64,000 nt of DNA from NCBI GenBank assembly GCA_016744115.1, contig JADGEZ010000001.1, forward strand, positions 80,877-144,876. Direction: 5' to 3'. A program made the translations under genes and the position numbers. Origin of the DNA: Sulfurimonas sp. GTDB taxonomy: Bacteria; Campylobacterota; Campylobacteria; Campylobacterales; Sulfurimonadaceae. Below are positions 18,091 through 27,082 of this stretch, piece after piece. A model generated the notes under the pieces. It was not told the origin of the DNA, searched no databases, and saw only the letters and a list, made by a program, of their open reading frames with translations. The first letter of the stretch is position 1. Each line of letters starts with the position of its first letter.

Positions 18091-19347
18091 CTACCAGCGA
18101 GATAAAATTGCAATATTTAGTTTTGCATACTGTGGATACGAAGTTCCATTGACTGTTTGTGATTGACCTGACATTTGTCCAGATATATCAATTTGAAACC
18201 ATTGTAAACCAAGACCTAATCCAAGAGTATAAATCATTTTTGCCTTATCATTTGAATCCATATTTTCCATCAAACCAGCACGAATTGAAAACCAAGAACT
18301 AGGATGATAGTTAATACCGCCACCTAGCATTTGACTATCAACTCCTGGTATAAATGTTTTGTTACTTGTTAAGTCCATATCTAAGGCAACTTCAAGTGAA
18401 TCAAAAATCTCATAAGCAACACCAGCTCTTAGCATTGGATCTATTTTTACATCAGGCTTATTATAAACACTAAACTCTGGTGCATTGATATTTTTAGCTA
18501 CTAAGGCAAGTGTTAAGTTATCTATATCCTTAGGCTCATATGCTAAACCAAAATCTAAACCAAAGTTACTACTAATCTCTTCTTCAGTCTTAGCAAAACT
18601 TTGATCATCATCTATACTCATCTTTTCTTGATATGTAACAGCTTGCATATATTTTAATGAAGCACCAACATATAAGTTACCCTCAGAGAGTTCAAACTTA
18701 TGCCCATAAGCAATAGGTACTTCAAAAACTCCAATTGCATTCACAAGAGCGTGTGTATCTCCCTTGTTAATTGCATACTCCATAGAAGTGTTTTGATATT
18801 CGTTGCTATTGCTTAAAGTACCATTCAAATTAAAATACTTTCCATCATTTTCAAATATAAGTTGAACATGAGTTTGTGATACATTTGCAAGAGCAACTAA
18901 ATCAGAAGTTCCAAATACACCAAATCCATAACCATAAACCTGTCCTGCAAGGTAGAGTTGTGGAGCAACTTGAGCAGAATTTCCATCCATTTTTAAAATA
19001 ACATCTTTGCCATTTCTAAGAGTTGTAATGTCATCTGGTTTTAAAGTGGCCAAATCATCCGAAGCCCTATCTAAAAGATCCATAAAACCAGTATCCTCTA
19101 AGGATTGCATTGAAGCACCTGCACCATGGTCATAAGTTGAAGCTCCTGCTCCAAGTGATACTTCTACATCATACTTAGCCTTAGCTAAAAGTGCTGGATT
19201 GTTATAAGTAGCTAGTGAACTCGATGAGTTTGCAACACCTGCTCCACCCATAGAGATTGATTTGTAGCCAATAGTTTGAAACTGCATAGCCTCTGCAAGT
19301 GTAGTTAGTAGCAACAAAGATGCCACTAAAGAAGTTTTTAAACTCAT
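18091..19347 (-). CDS. TraF-like outer-membrane beta-barrel protein (TraF_2 family)
   Basis: The signal peptide MSLKTSLVASLLLLTTLAEA is followed by FQTIGYKSISMGGAGVANSS and ATYNNPALLAKAKYD, the N-terminal signature of the TraF_2/FadL-like barrel group. Alternating hydrophobic strands and a terminal strand ending KLNIAILSRW suit a beta-barrel. 418 residues is the usual size. The name comes from plasmid TraF, but chromosomal members are not conjugation proteins and the function is unknown. GGAT precedes the ATG. It stands between glyQ and the ARMT1-like gene and probably has its own transcript. Confidence 0.65.
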   Translation of the reverse strand: MSLKTSLVASLLLLTTLAEAMQFQTIGYKSISMGGAGVANSSSSLATYNNPALLAKAKYDVEVSLGAGASTYDHGAGASMQSLEDTGFMDLLDRASDDLATLKPDDITTLRNGKDVILKMDGNSAQVAPQLYLAGQVYGYGFGVFGTSDLVALANVSQTHVQLIFENDGKYFNLNGTLSNSNEYQNTSMEYAINKGDTHALVNAIGVFEVPIAYGHKFELSEGNLYVGASLKYMQAVTYQEKMSIDDDQSFAKTEEEISSNFGLDFGLAYEPKDIDNLTLALVAKNINAPEFSVYNKPDVKIDPMLRAGVAYEIFDSLEVALDMDLTSNKTFIPGVDSQMLGGGINYHPSSWFSIRAGLMENMDSNDKAKMIYTLGLGLGLQWFQIDISGQMSGQSQTVNGTSYPQYAKLNIAILSRW

Positions 19348-19485
19348 AAATATCCTTTTTATTTAAAATAAATTTAGTATATCCAAAAAAAAATAAATGT
19401 GAGATAAATCTAAGTCCTTTTACACGGCTAATTCATACAAGCTTATTTAGCTCTTTTATCACCCTGATATTAACTTTGATTTACC

Positions 19486-20343
19486 CTAAGTCATTTTACA
19501 GATAATATCCCCTATATTTTTACCTAAAGAAGAGGCAACTACTCCACACTTAACCTTGAGTATGAAACAAATATTTTTTCTATGAGAGGGAGTTAAGCAT
19601 TCATAATTTCCCATCCCCTTTGAAATAACTAAATCCGCATTATCAAATAGCTTTTGTGCTTCTTTTGTAGCCCTATCATATACAAAACCAGGAGTATTCA
19701 CGCCACTATCTACTAAGTTGCATAACTTGTCAAATCCACACTCTTTAGCTTCTTTGATCGTTACATCATTGATTATAGGAACACCACGAACCATATAAGT
19801 GTATCTAGCCTTAGGAAATAGCTCTTTTAAAACTTCAATAAACATATAATCAAATATATGTTCACCAACATTATCACCTAAAATAACAACTTCCTTTGCT
19901 AAGAAAAGTGCTTTTTGTAGTTTTGCAAAATTATCATGTGAAAAATCAGTATCAAAAACCTTTGTCAATTCCTCTTCTAAATCAAACTCCATCTCAGTTG
20001 CTAAATCTATCACATTTCCAGCAACAGCAATTTTTGTCGCAGTTAAGAGTTTTCTCTTTGAATTAGCTAATCTTTGTTTTAAAAAAGGTACAAAGGAGAG
20101 GGCTTTTTTTGTTGAGAGCTTTTTTTGTTTATCATACAAGTCTTCTTTATTCGCGATTTGTGCGATTTGTGCATATATATAAGATGCTATTTGAGGGGGA
20201 TTATCTTTAAAAGAAAAATCTTTACTTAAATTCTCAACTCTACTTGTAATTTTCTTTGACAACTCTATATCAGCATCTATAGCAGAAGCAACTTTATGAC
20301 CTTGATTTATTATACATCCTATACAGGCTTCATCTATATTCAT
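19486..20343 (-). CDS. DUF89/ARMT1-like metal-dependent phosphatase family protein
   Basis: 285 residues. It begins with a Cys pair (DEACIGCIINQGHKVA), then helices, then the DUF89 core LGDNVGEHIFDYMFIEVL, RGVPIINDVTIKEAKECG and ADLVISKGMGNYECL. The Asp-Asn-Glu and Asn-Asp residues match the metal-binding set of the family, whose characterised members are metabolite damage-control phosphatases. The human ARMT1 label (carboxyl methyltransferase) should not be transferred. It starts 14 bases after the DUF3972 gene, so the two are probably co-transcribed. The substrate is unknown. Confidence 0.7.
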   Translation of the reverse strand: MNIDEACIGCIINQGHKVASAIDADIELSKKITSRVENLSKDFSFKDNPPQIASYIYAQIAQIANKEDLYDKQKKLSTKKALSFVPFLKQRLANSKRKLLTATKIAVAGNVIDLATEMEFDLEEELTKVFDTDFSHDNFAKLQKALFLAKEVVILGDNVGEHIFDYMFIEVLKELFPKARYTYMVRGVPIINDVTIKEAKECGFDKLCNLVDSGVNTPGFVYDRATKEAQKLFDNADLVISKGMGNYECLTPSHRKNICFILKVKCGVVASSLGKNIGDIICKMT

Positions 20344-20357
20344 CTTTTTGACTTAAC

Positions 20358-20837
20358 TTATTTATCTGCGTGTTCTGCTATGGTTTTATTCCACATAAGT
20401 TTATATTTTCTTCTCATAAACTCTACTTCATCTTGTGAAAGATTGAGTTGCTTTGTTAATGTGTCAATAGTATTTCTATCCTCTTCATAAAGTTCTTGAA
20501 GAGAATTTAAGGCTTCTTTTAAAAAATCATTTTCTACCTTTACGGCTTCAAGTGTTTCATCTTTTGCATCAATCACTTTTTCATGAAGATTTATAATAGT
20601 GCCTATAGTTTTTTCTATAAATTCAGGTTGAACAACTAATTCTTGTGTATTACTTAAAGAGAGTTCTGCAAGTTTTTGAGGGATAACAGTACTTATTGCA
20701 CCACGAGATGGATTTATCATTCTAACTCCATCTTGTACTCGTACTGTAAGCTTTTGAGCTTCAACCAAATCATCTAAGGATGACATACTTAAACCTGTTA
20801 ATTTACTATACGCTTCATCACTCATCCACTCCATCAT
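20358..20837 (-). CDS. DUF3972 family protein
   Basis: 159 residues. The N-terminal part (EWMSDEAYSKLTGLSMSSLD ... VRVQDGVRMINPS) resembles a helix-turn-helix or MerR-like DNA-binding start. It is followed by a long predicted coiled coil (KVIDAKDETLEAVKVENDF ... LTKQLNLSQDEVEFM). This matches the uncharacterised DUF3972 family that I recall between purE and glyQ in Campylobacter. AAGGGG precedes the ATG. Two further in-frame ATGs within five codons leave the exact start open. It lies 6 bases after the purE stop. Confidence 0.65.
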   Translation of the reverse strand: MMEWMSDEAYSKLTGLSMSSLDDLVEAQKLTVRVQDGVRMINPSRGAISTVIPQKLAELSLSNTQELVVQPEFIEKTIGTIINLHEKVIDAKDETLEAVKVENDFLKEALNSLQELYEEDRNTIDTLTKQLNLSQDEVEFMRRKYKLMWNKTIAEHADK

Positions 20838-20843
20838 ATCCCC

Positions 20844-21344
20844 TTATAAGCTTATAATCGTCTCAATCTCCGAAGAATCCATTTCAACTTTTTTTGCTTT
20901 TGCTATTCTATCTTCTTGTAGTTTTACGGCTAACTCTTCATTACTAAGAGCTAAAATTTGCATTGCTAGGTATGCTGAGTTAATCGCACCTGCTTTGCCT
21001 ATGGCTACTGTAGCAACTGGCATTCCAGCTGGCATTTGAACTGTTGAGAGAAGTGCATCTATCCCACCCAAAGCCGAAGCACTCATAGGCACACCGATGA
21101 TAGGTTTTACTGTTTTAGAAGAGAGTACTCCAGCTAAATGAGCCGCCATTCCTGCTGCTGCGATAAATACTTGTGCACCTTTTTTTTCTGCTTCTTTTAT
21201 ATATTGTGCAGTTCTCTCAGGTGAACGGTGAGCTGAGGAAATAATCATCTCATAATTAACTCCAAAGGCTTCAAATGTATCAGAACACGACTTCATCACC
21301 TCATAATCACTTTTAGATCCCATCACTATTGATACAAATTTCAT
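20844..21344 (-). CDS. purE: N5-carboxyaminoimidazole ribonucleotide mutase
   Basis: 166 residues, cytoplasmic. It converts N5-CAIR to CAIR in purine synthesis. MGSKSDYEVMKSC (phosphate and nucleotide-binding loop) and ISSAHRSPERT (catalytic His) are class I PurE hallmarks, as is GVPMSASALGGIDALLS. It is part of the leftward run cheZ, U32, purE, DUF3972. The purine gene purF is also in this window, about 11 kb away on the other strand. Confidence 0.95.
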   Translation of the reverse strand: MKFVSIVMGSKSDYEVMKSCSDTFEAFGVNYEMIISSAHRSPERTAQYIKEAEKKGAQVFIAAAGMAAHLAGVLSSKTVKPIIGVPMSASALGGIDALLSTVQMPAGMPVATVAIGKAGAINSAYLAMQILALSNEELAVKLQEDRIAKAKKVEMDSSEIETIISL

Positions 21345-21384
21345 CTATTTTTTTCCTTATGTTTTTTTATTTTAAAATTATACA

Positions 21385-22677
21385 TTAATTTTGAGGATTT
21401 GTCCCCATCGCTTTATCAGATGCTACTCTCAAAAATGTATAAGAGGGCATCTTTGTAGGAAGCGTTATAGGGTTTGTATTGCCACTATGAACTGCTTGTA
21501 GTACTTTTTTATTTTCAGCAAGGAGTTGTTTTAACTGCATAAATAATTTTCCATCTCTAGTATATGTAGAACCAATCTCATTATCTACTATGGCTATATC
21601 TGAGCCTAATGGAGCAACAATTTCTATCTCGTCATTTGGAAATGTTTTATACTTGCATAAAAAATGAGTTCCCCTAACATTGACAACACCACTTACTTGA
21701 TGTGTTCCTAGTTGCATTGAAAAATTTAGGCTTTGAGTATCGTTTCTCTCAAATGGACGAGAAACTAAATAAGCATCCGTATATCCACGGTTTTGTAGTG
21801 ATTGGAGTTCATACTGGTATCTATCACTATTAAACTTATCTTCATAATAATCATCAATAGCCATTCTATAAGCTTTAGCCGTTGTTGCAGCATAATAAGC
21901 TGTTTTTGTACGCCCTTCTATTTTTACCGAATCCACTACACCAGCATCAAGTATCTCTTTCATATGTGAAGCAAGATTTAAATCTTTTGCATTCATAATA
22001 TAAGTTCCAACACCCTCCTCTTCTTCAAGCCTAAAAAGTGTTCCAGTATCTGGATTCGCAGCATACATCTCATACTCAAAACGGCAATCATTCGCACAAG
22101 AACCACGATTTGGAACACGACCACTCTGAAGTGTTGAGATTAAACAGCGTCCGCTATATGCAAAACACATTGAACCATGCACAAATACTTCAAGTTCAAG
22201 GTCTGGAAGTTCTTTTTTTATAGCTATCAAATCTTTTAAAGAAATTTCTCGTGCAGTAATGATACGAGTAGCCCCCATCTCATGATATATTTGTGCATCA
22301 AGAACATTCATAACATTTGCTTGAGTGGAGAGATGTAAAGGCATATTTGGAGCTAAATCATGGCAAAGTTTTAAAACACCAGGAGTAGCCACGATAAACG
22401 CATCTGGTTTTAATTCTGCCATTTTAATGATATGTTTTTTTAATAAAGAGAGCTGTGAATTAAAAGGAAAACCATTGATAGTTACATAAACTTTTTTTCC
22501 TCTCTCGTGAGCATAAGTTATACCCTCCGCAAAATCTTCCATTGAAAACTCTTTTCCTGAACGAATGCGAAGAGAAAAGTGTGAGACTCCACCATAAACT
22601 GCGTCAGCACCAAAATCAAAGGCGATTTTTAATTTTTCTAAAGTCCCTGCTGGAGAGAGTAACTCAACTTTTTGCAT
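21385..22677 (-). CDS. U32 family protein, TrhP/YegQ-like (tRNA uridine hydroxylation)
   Basis: 430 residues. The N-terminal barrel starts VELLSPAGTLEKLKIAFDFG. The U32 signature is visible as EVFVHGSMCFAYSGRCLIS and NRGSCANDCRFEYE, giving the conserved Cys set that in TrhP/RlhA relatives supports prephenate-dependent hydroxylation of RNA rather than proteolysis. TrhP in E. coli is needed for 5-hydroxyuridine at tRNA position 34. RlhA-type or protease labels are the alternatives. The ATG overlaps the cheZ stop by one base (TAATG), indicating translational coupling. Confidence 0.75.
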   Translation of the reverse strand: MQKVELLSPAGTLEKLKIAFDFGADAVYGGVSHFSLRIRSGKEFSMEDFAEGITYAHERGKKVYVTINGFPFNSQLSLLKKHIIKMAELKPDAFIVATPGVLKLCHDLAPNMPLHLSTQANVMNVLDAQIYHEMGATRIITAREISLKDLIAIKKELPDLELEVFVHGSMCFAYSGRCLISTLQSGRVPNRGSCANDCRFEYEMYAANPDTGTLFRLEEEEGVGTYIMNAKDLNLASHMKEILDAGVVDSVKIEGRTKTAYYAATTAKAYRMAIDDYYEDKFNSDRYQYELQSLQNRGYTDAYLVSRPFERNDTQSLNFSMQLGTHQVSGVVNVRGTHFLCKYKTFPNDEIEIVAPLGSDIAIVDNEIGSTYTRDGKLFMQLKQLLAENKKVLQAVHSGNTNPITLPTKMPSYTFLRVASDKAMGTNPQN

Positions 22678-23372
22678 TAGTTCCCAAACTGAGCTAACAG
22701 AGCTTCTATATCATCTGTTGAAGCAACATCACTATGAGTATCCCCTGCTATGTGCTGTGCAGATGAAACACGGTTCTCATCATCTATTTTACCCTCAAAA
22801 AGAGTATTCATATATTTTGATAATGCACGCATAACATTTATAACTCTTTCTATTTTTTGACGATGAATATCTTGATATTGCATAATATCCATAACACTCA
22901 TAATAGAATCGCCGCTAGTTTGAAGAGTTTGTATTGTTTCATTGGCATCCTCAAGTGCTTTTTCATTTTTTTCTAATTGAGTTACAAATGCTTTCACATC
23001 TGGGAATTTTTCACACAAGGTGTTAAAGAGTTCTATATTAGAATTTACAATTTCTATAATAGAACTTATATTTTCTTCTTTGCTCATTAAGTCATTGCTA
23101 ATATTTTCTATAATATCAAAAATTTCACTCGCTTTTTCTTCACTCTCTTTTGTAACATCGTCTAATTGATGTACCATTTTATTTTCATCAGTCGCGGGCA
23201 TTGGCCATTGATGAGCAGTGCCATCGTTATAACCTTGAGGACTTAAATTATCTACTGATTCTTCATCACTTTGAGCCACTTCTTCCGTATCTTCTTCTTG
23301 AGAAGCATCATCAAATGCATCAATATCATCTGTACTTCCAGCCATTAAAGCGTCTAATTCTTCTTGAGTCAT
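22677..23372 (-). CDS. cheZ: CheZ-like CheY-phosphate phosphatase
   Basis: 231 residues, mostly helical. MDIMQYQDIHRQKIERVINVM matches the active-site helix of the divergent epsilonproteobacterial CheZ (remembered homologues HP0170 and Cj0700), with Asp and Gln in place for dephosphorylating CheY-P. The C-terminal peptide TDDIEALLAQFGN resembles the CheY-P-docking tail of CheZ. The N-terminus MTQEELDALMAG resembles the CheY-binding peptide of FliM, so the protein has a similar short motif at both ends, joined by an acidic linker. It is first in the cheZ-U32-purE run, with GGAG before the ATG. Confidence 0.8.
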   Translation of the reverse strand: MTQEELDALMAGSTDDIDAFDDASQEEDTEEVAQSDEESVDNLSPQGYNDGTAHQWPMPATDENKMVHQLDDVTKESEEKASEIFDIIENISNDLMSKEENISSIIEIVNSNIELFNTLCEKFPDVKAFVTQLEKNEKALEDANETIQTLQTSGDSIMSVMDIMQYQDIHRQKIERVINVMRALSKYMNTLFEGKIDDENRVSSAQHIAGDTHSDVASTDDIEALLAQFGN

Positions 23373-23455
23373 ATAAAAATCTCCATTACTAAAATTATCT
23401 TAGAATTAATTATTTAACACTATAATATCATAAATAACTGAAATTGCGAGACAAA

Positions 23456-24235
23456 ATGATTGTAGACCTTCATAACCATACTGCTATGTGTAATCATGCT
23501 GATGGCACGATAGACGAGTATATATTTCAAGCTATAAAATCTGGCACTAAGGTATTTGGTTTTTCAGAACACGCCCCGATGGATTTTGATACAAAATATC
23601 GTTTAAGTTTTGAGCAAATGAAACAATATGAAAGCAATATCTTAGATGCGAAATTAAAATATAAAAATGATATAGAAATTTTGCTTGGATACGAGGTAGA
23701 TTATCTTCCAAATTATATGGATGAAAGAGTTTTAAATGCAAAAGTAGATTACCTCATCGGTTCTGTTCACTTTATAGATAAATGGGGATTTGATAATCCT
23801 GAATTTATTGGTAAATACAAGGATAAAAATATAGATGAAATTTGGCAAAAGTACTTTGATACAATAAATGAAATGGCACAAACTGGATTATTTGATATAG
23901 TAGGTCATTTTGATCTAATTAAAGTGTTTAAATTTATGCCAAAAAAAAATATTTCAGAACTAGCAAAAGATGCTTTAAGCGCTATTAAAAAAGCAGATAT
24001 GGTTTTAGAAATAAATATGGGTGGATATAGGAAACCAATTAAAGAGGCTTATCCCTCTTTGGAACTTTTAAAACTTGCTTATATGTTAGAGATACCTATA
24101 ACTTTTTCTTCTGATGCTCATGCTAAAAATCAAGTAAGCCTTTATGCTAAAGAGATAGTAGATATTGCAAAGAAAGTTGGCTACACCCAATGTGCTATAT
24201 TTAGAAAAAGAAAAAGGTTTATGATAAAATTTTAA
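23456..24235 (+). CDS. PHP-domain histidinol-phosphatase (HisJ/HisK type)
   Basis: About 259 residues with the PHP metal-binding order: DLHNHTAMCNHADGTI at the N-terminus, GFSEHAPM, LGYEVDY, IGSVHFI, VGHFDLI and FSSDAHAKN. These support a trinuclear-metal phosphatase, in this family converting L-histinol phosphate to histidinol. The substrate assignment is by family only. The track starts at TTG 23444. The ATG at 23456 gives the usual N-terminus but neither has a strong ribosome site. TATAAT at 23421-23426 is the likely -10. It is divergent from cheZ. Confidence 0.75.
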   Translation: MIVDLHNHTAMCNHADGTIDEYIFQAIKSGTKVFGFSEHAPMDFDTKYRLSFEQMKQYESNILDAKLKYKNDIEILLGYEVDYLPNYMDERVLNAKVDYLIGSVHFIDKWGFDNPEFIGKYKDKNIDEIWQKYFDTINEMAQTGLFDIVGHFDLIKVFKFMPKKNISELAKDALSAIKKADMVLEINMGGYRKPIKEAYPSLELLKLAYMLEIPITFSSDAHAKNQVSLYAKEIVDIAKKVGYTQCAIFRKRKRFMIKF

Positions 24236-24340
24236 GATAAACCACCATAATCATTAAATATAATTAAATTAAATAAAACTTATATCTATTTAAACTTATT
24301 TAGTATATAATTTCACTTAATACTACTAAACTTAAGGAAA

Positions 24341-24586
24341 ATGATGAAAACAATAATTTTAACTTTATTAAATGCTACTTTGCTTTTAGCTTCAGCTGCT
24401 GTTGTGATTGAAAAAAAAGAAAACTCACAAACTCATAGAAATGCTGGTATAACCGCTACTGTCGAAGCTTCAATAGCTAAAAAGAAAATACTAAGAGAAA
24501 AAAAGACACACTTAAGAGAAAAAAGGATTCAAGTAATTGATGATACTTTAAAAGAAAAAGCTAAGATAAGAGAAGGGGAAGCATAA
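24341..24586 (+). CDS. Small secreted, highly charged helical protein (paralogue 1)
   Basis: 81 residues. A signal peptide (MKTIILTLLNATLLLASAA) is followed by a very basic helix rich in Lys, Arg and Glu (IAKKKILREKKTHLREKRIQ) ending LKEKAKIREGEA. No family is recognised. AAGGA (24334-24338) supports ATG 24341 or 24344, and TATAAT at 24306-24311 is a plausible -10. It overlaps the next gene by one base (TAATG). The shared layout and ending show they are paralogues. Periplasmic location is inferred, function unknown. Confidence 0.65.
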   Translation: MMKTIILTLLNATLLLASAAVVIEKKENSQTHRNAGITATVEASIAKKKILREKKTHLREKRIQVIDDTLKEKAKIREGEA

Positions 24587-24819
24587 TGAAAAGTATTATT
24601 ATTCTGCTAAGTTCTCTAGTATTTTTATCTCATGCACAAGGGACAAATCAAGATGAAATAACTAAAGCACACACAGAAAAGATGCAAAAGAGACTGCTTA
24701 AGCTTAGTGTATTACTAGAAACTAAAGAACAAGAAAGAGAACAAAAATCAATGCTTAGAGATTTAAGACTTAGAAAACTTGATGCCTCCCTCAAAGAAAA
24801 AGCCAAAAAAAGAGGATAA
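24586..24819 (+). CDS. Small secreted, highly charged helical protein (paralogue 2)
   Basis: 77 residues. The signal peptide MKSIIILLSSLVFLSHAQG precedes a charged coiled-coil-like helix (KMQKRLLKLSVLLETKEQ, REQKSMLRDLRLRKLDAS) that ends LKEKAKKRG, nearly the same as LKEKAKIREG in the preceding protein. Translationally coupled to it through TAATG. A weak terminator overlaps its stop, so the two form a two-gene operon upstream of trxA. No family recognised. Confidence 0.65.
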   Translation: MKSIIILLSSLVFLSHAQGTNQDEITKAHTEKMQKRLLKLSVLLETKEQEREQKSMLRDLRLRKLDASLKEKAKKRG

Positions 24820-24829
24820 AGTCTCTTTT
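24808..24829 (+). terminator. Terminator after the small secreted pair
   Basis: AAAAGAG (24808-24814) pairs with CTCTTTT (24823-24829) around an 8-base loop, covering the stop codon of the second small gene. The stem is short and AU-rich, so efficiency is uncertain. Confidence 0.45.
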
Positions 24830-24881
24830 AAACCTAAAAAATGTATACTGCTCTTATATTAATTATTAAAGGAAATATAAA

Positions 24882-25202
24882 ATGAGTAAATATATAGAAT
24901 TAACTGCTGGTGATTTTGAAGCTACACTTGCTGAAGGTGTATCTCTCGTAGATTTTTGGGCTCCATGGTGTGGACCTTGTCGTATGATTGCACCAGTTAT
25001 CGAAGAACTAGCTGAAGACTTTGATGGAAAAGCGAAAATATGTAAAGTGAACACTGATGAAGAGCAAGATATTGCTGTGAAATTTGGTATTCGTTCTATT
25101 CCGACTATCATGTTTTTTAAAGATGGTGAGATGGTAGATCAAGTTGTTGGAGCTCAGTCTAAACAAGCTTTAGCTGATAAAATAAATGGTCTTTTAGCCT
25201 AA
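24882..25202 (+). CDS. trxA: Thioredoxin
   Basis: 106 residues, cytoplasmic disulphide reductase. The active site [12 protein letters not shown] is canonical, with cis-Pro in RSIPTIMFF and the C-terminal GLLA end. It has normal thioredoxin length with no export signal. AAAGGA precedes the ATG, and TATACT at 24844-24849 is a likely -10. Its reductase trxB lies 0.5 kb downstream, separated by one membrane-type gene and a terminator-like hairpin. Confidence 0.95.
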   Translation: MSKYIELTAGDFEATLAEGVSLVDFWAPWCGPCRMIAPVIEELAEDFDGKAKICKVNTDEEQDIAVKFGIRSIPTIMFFKDGEMVDQVVGAQSKQALADKINGLLA

Positions 25203-25233
25203 TCGACAAAGAAACGATAAAACCAAGGGAAAG

Positions 25234-25250
25234 AGGCAAGAGCCTTTTTT
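25234..25250 (+). terminator. Terminator-like hairpin after trxA
   Basis: AGGC (25234-25237), loop AAGA, GCCT (25242-25245) and then five further T. It could end the trxA transcript or limit read-through into the next gene. It lies within the possible upstream extension of that next reading frame. Confidence 0.5.
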
Positions 25251-25288
25251 CTCTTTCTACACTTCTAGCCTCTTTTTTTGGTGCTGCT

Positions 25289-25708
25289 ATGATAGCATCT
25301 GCCTTTGCTTACTTTAACTTCAAATTTTCAGAATATAAATTTATAAACTTTAAAGAGTGGTCTTTTTATGAAAAAAAAGCTATCTTTACTCCAACTCAAG
25401 ATAAATATATCGTTATTTTTTATTCATCAAAAACCAAAGGAACTATGAAAAAACTAGCAAGTATAGATTTAAACTTGCCTATACTAGCCATAGATTATTA
25501 TAATCAAGTTCGTCAAAATAGTGAACACACCACCTTTTTACGAAGTGGGACAAATAATTCTTTAAGATTTATTCAAAGATTTAACATTTATGAATCCCCA
25601 TCCATTTTTTTTATAAAAAAATCAAAAGATACATTATATAAACAAGATAGTATGATACGAAAACTTGATAATTTAGATGAATTATCCAAACATGTAAATC
25701 AATTATAG
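25289..25708 (+). CDS. Unrecognised protein between trxA and trxB, N-terminus uncertain
   Basis: The ATG-started frame gives 139 residues: a short hydrophobic start, then a soluble domain ([20 protein letters not shown] ... [15 protein letters not shown]) whose strand pattern and SPSIFFI (cis-Pro-like) suggest a thioredoxin fold without a CxxC. The same frame stays open upstream to 25181 and encodes KPRERGKSLFSLSTLLAS then [14 protein letters not shown], which would make a complete membrane anchor, but it contains no ATG, GTG or TTG. The ATG at 25289 lacks a ribosome site. Either a rare start codon is used or the anchor is truncated. It ends 8 bases before trxB. Confidence 0.5.
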   Translation: MIASAFAYFNFKFSEYKFINFKEWSFYEKKAIFTPTQDKYIVIFYSSKTKGTMKKLASIDLNLPILAIDYYNQVRQNSEHTTFLRSGTNNSLRFIQRFNIYESPSIFFIKKSKDTLYKQDSMIRKLDNLDELSKHVNQL

Positions 25709-25716
25709 GAATACAG

Positions 25717-26667
25717 ATGTCAAAAATTTTAGATTGTGCAATTATTGGTGGCGGTCCTGCTGGACTAACTGCTGGACTTTATACAACTCGTGGTGGTTTA
25801 GAAAATGTAACTATGTTTGAAAGAGGTATGCCCGGTGGGCAAATTATGAACTCTTCGGAGATTGAAAACTATCCAGGTGTTACTGGCGAGATAACTGGTA
25901 TGGACTTAATGACTCCATGGCCACAGCAATGCCAAAAATTTGGACTCAAACATGAAATGGTTAATGTTACTCGTGTGAGTAAGTCTGGCAATGTATTTAC
26001 AATTCATAAAGAAGATGGAACTGCTACTGATTCACATAGTGTTATCATAGGGACTGGTTCTTCCCCTCGCAGAGTTGGATTTAAAGGTGAGGATGAGCTT
26101 TTTGGCAAGGGTGTGAGTACCTGTGCTACTTGTGATGGATTTTTTTATAAAGCAAAAGAGGTTGCCGTTATCGGTGGTGGTGATACCGCCTTAGAAGAAG
26201 CTCTTTATCTTGCTAAAATCTGTTCTAAAGTGTATATTGTCCATCGCCGAGATACCTTTCGTTCAGCTCCAAATACCATCGCTAGAGTACAAAGAACTGA
26301 AAATATCGAACTTGTTTTAAACTCTACACCAGACGAGGTTTATGGTGATGCTATGGGTGTAACTGGTCTTAGGGTTAAAAATAAAGAGGGTGAAATCCGT
26401 GATATTATAGTTCCTGGTGTATTTACCTTTGTGGGCAATGATGTAAATAACGAAACACTTATTCAAGAAGATAAAAGCTTTTTATGTGACATGAACGATC
26501 AGGGACAAGTTATAGTAGATATTAGTATGAACACTTCCATAGCAGGGCTTTTTGCAACTGGTGATATGCGTATTGCTGCTCCAAAACAAGTAGTAAGTGC
26601 AGCAGGCGATGGTGCAGTAGCAGCTCTACAAGCCATATCTTATGTAGATGAGCTACTTAATGACTAA
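25717..26667 (+). CDS. trxB: Thioredoxin-disulphide reductase
   Basis: 316 residues, FAD and NADPH-dependent, reduces thioredoxin. FAD loop [20 protein letters not shown], redox centre [12 protein letters not shown] (CxxC), NADPH loop [15 protein letters not shown] and FAD-binding GLFATGDMR are all present. AGGA lies 7 bases before the ATG. Forms a thiol-redox unit with trxA upstream. It overlaps the start of the truncated haemoglobin gene, so these two are probably co-expressed. Confidence 0.95.
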   Translation: MSKILDCAIIGGGPAGLTAGLYTTRGGLENVTMFERGMPGGQIMNSSEIENYPGVTGEITGMDLMTPWPQQCQKFGLKHEMVNVTRVSKSGNVFTIHKEDGTATDSHSVIIGTGSSPRRVGFKGEDELFGKGVSTCATCDGFFYKAKEVAVIGGGDTALEEALYLAKICSKVYIVHRRDTFRSAPNTIARVQRTENIELVLNSTPDEVYGDAMGVTGLRVKNKEGEIRDIIVPGVFTFVGNDVNNETLIQEDKSFLCDMNDQGQVIVDISMNTSIAGLFATGDMRIAAPKQVVSAAGDGAVAALQAISYVDELLND

Positions 26668-27079
26668 AGCTAAAGAGAATATGCTCTTTGATACTGTAGA
26701 TAGAGAGTCCATAGCAAAAATGGTTCACCAATTTTACACGATAATTATCAAAGATGATTTAGTCGGGCCTTATTTTATCAAAGCCTTAGGTGATGATATA
26801 AAAAATTATAAATGGCATGAGCATCTTCATACCCTTCATAATTTTTGGCTTATGATGATGAATGGAGAAAAAAATTATTGGGGTGATCCCTTTCCCCCTC
26901 ATGCTTTTATAGGACAACTTTACCCTCAAACATTTGAGCGTTGGTTAAAACTTTTTAATGAGACCGTTCACCAATTTTTTATTCCAGAAATTGCTGATAA
27001 ATTTTATAAAAAAAGCGAAACACTCGCAAATAGGTTTATGGAGTACCTTGAAGTTGGTGAAGATGAAGTAAACGATTAA
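26648..27079 (+). CDS. Group III truncated haemoglobin
   Basis: About 140 residues with the group III pattern: [18 protein letters not shown] (B-helix Tyr), [20 protein letters not shown], and [16 protein letters not shown] with the proximal His. It resembles Campylobacter Ctb, whose roles include NO and O2 handling. The haem ligands are inferred from the family. It starts inside trxB, at ATG 26648 or, more likely, ATG 26660 (8-base overlap); neither has a strong Shine-Dalgarno, so coupling to trxB translation is likely. It ends 4 bases before the broken restriction gene on the other strand. Confidence 0.85.
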   Translation: MSYLMTKAKENMLFDTVDRESIAKMVHQFYTIIIKDDLVGPYFIKALGDDIKNYKWHEHLHTLHNFWLMMMNGEKNYWGDPFPPHAFIGQLYPQTFERWLKLFNETVHQFFIPEIADKFYKKSETLANRFMEYLEVGEDEVND

Positions 27080-27082
27080 TAA

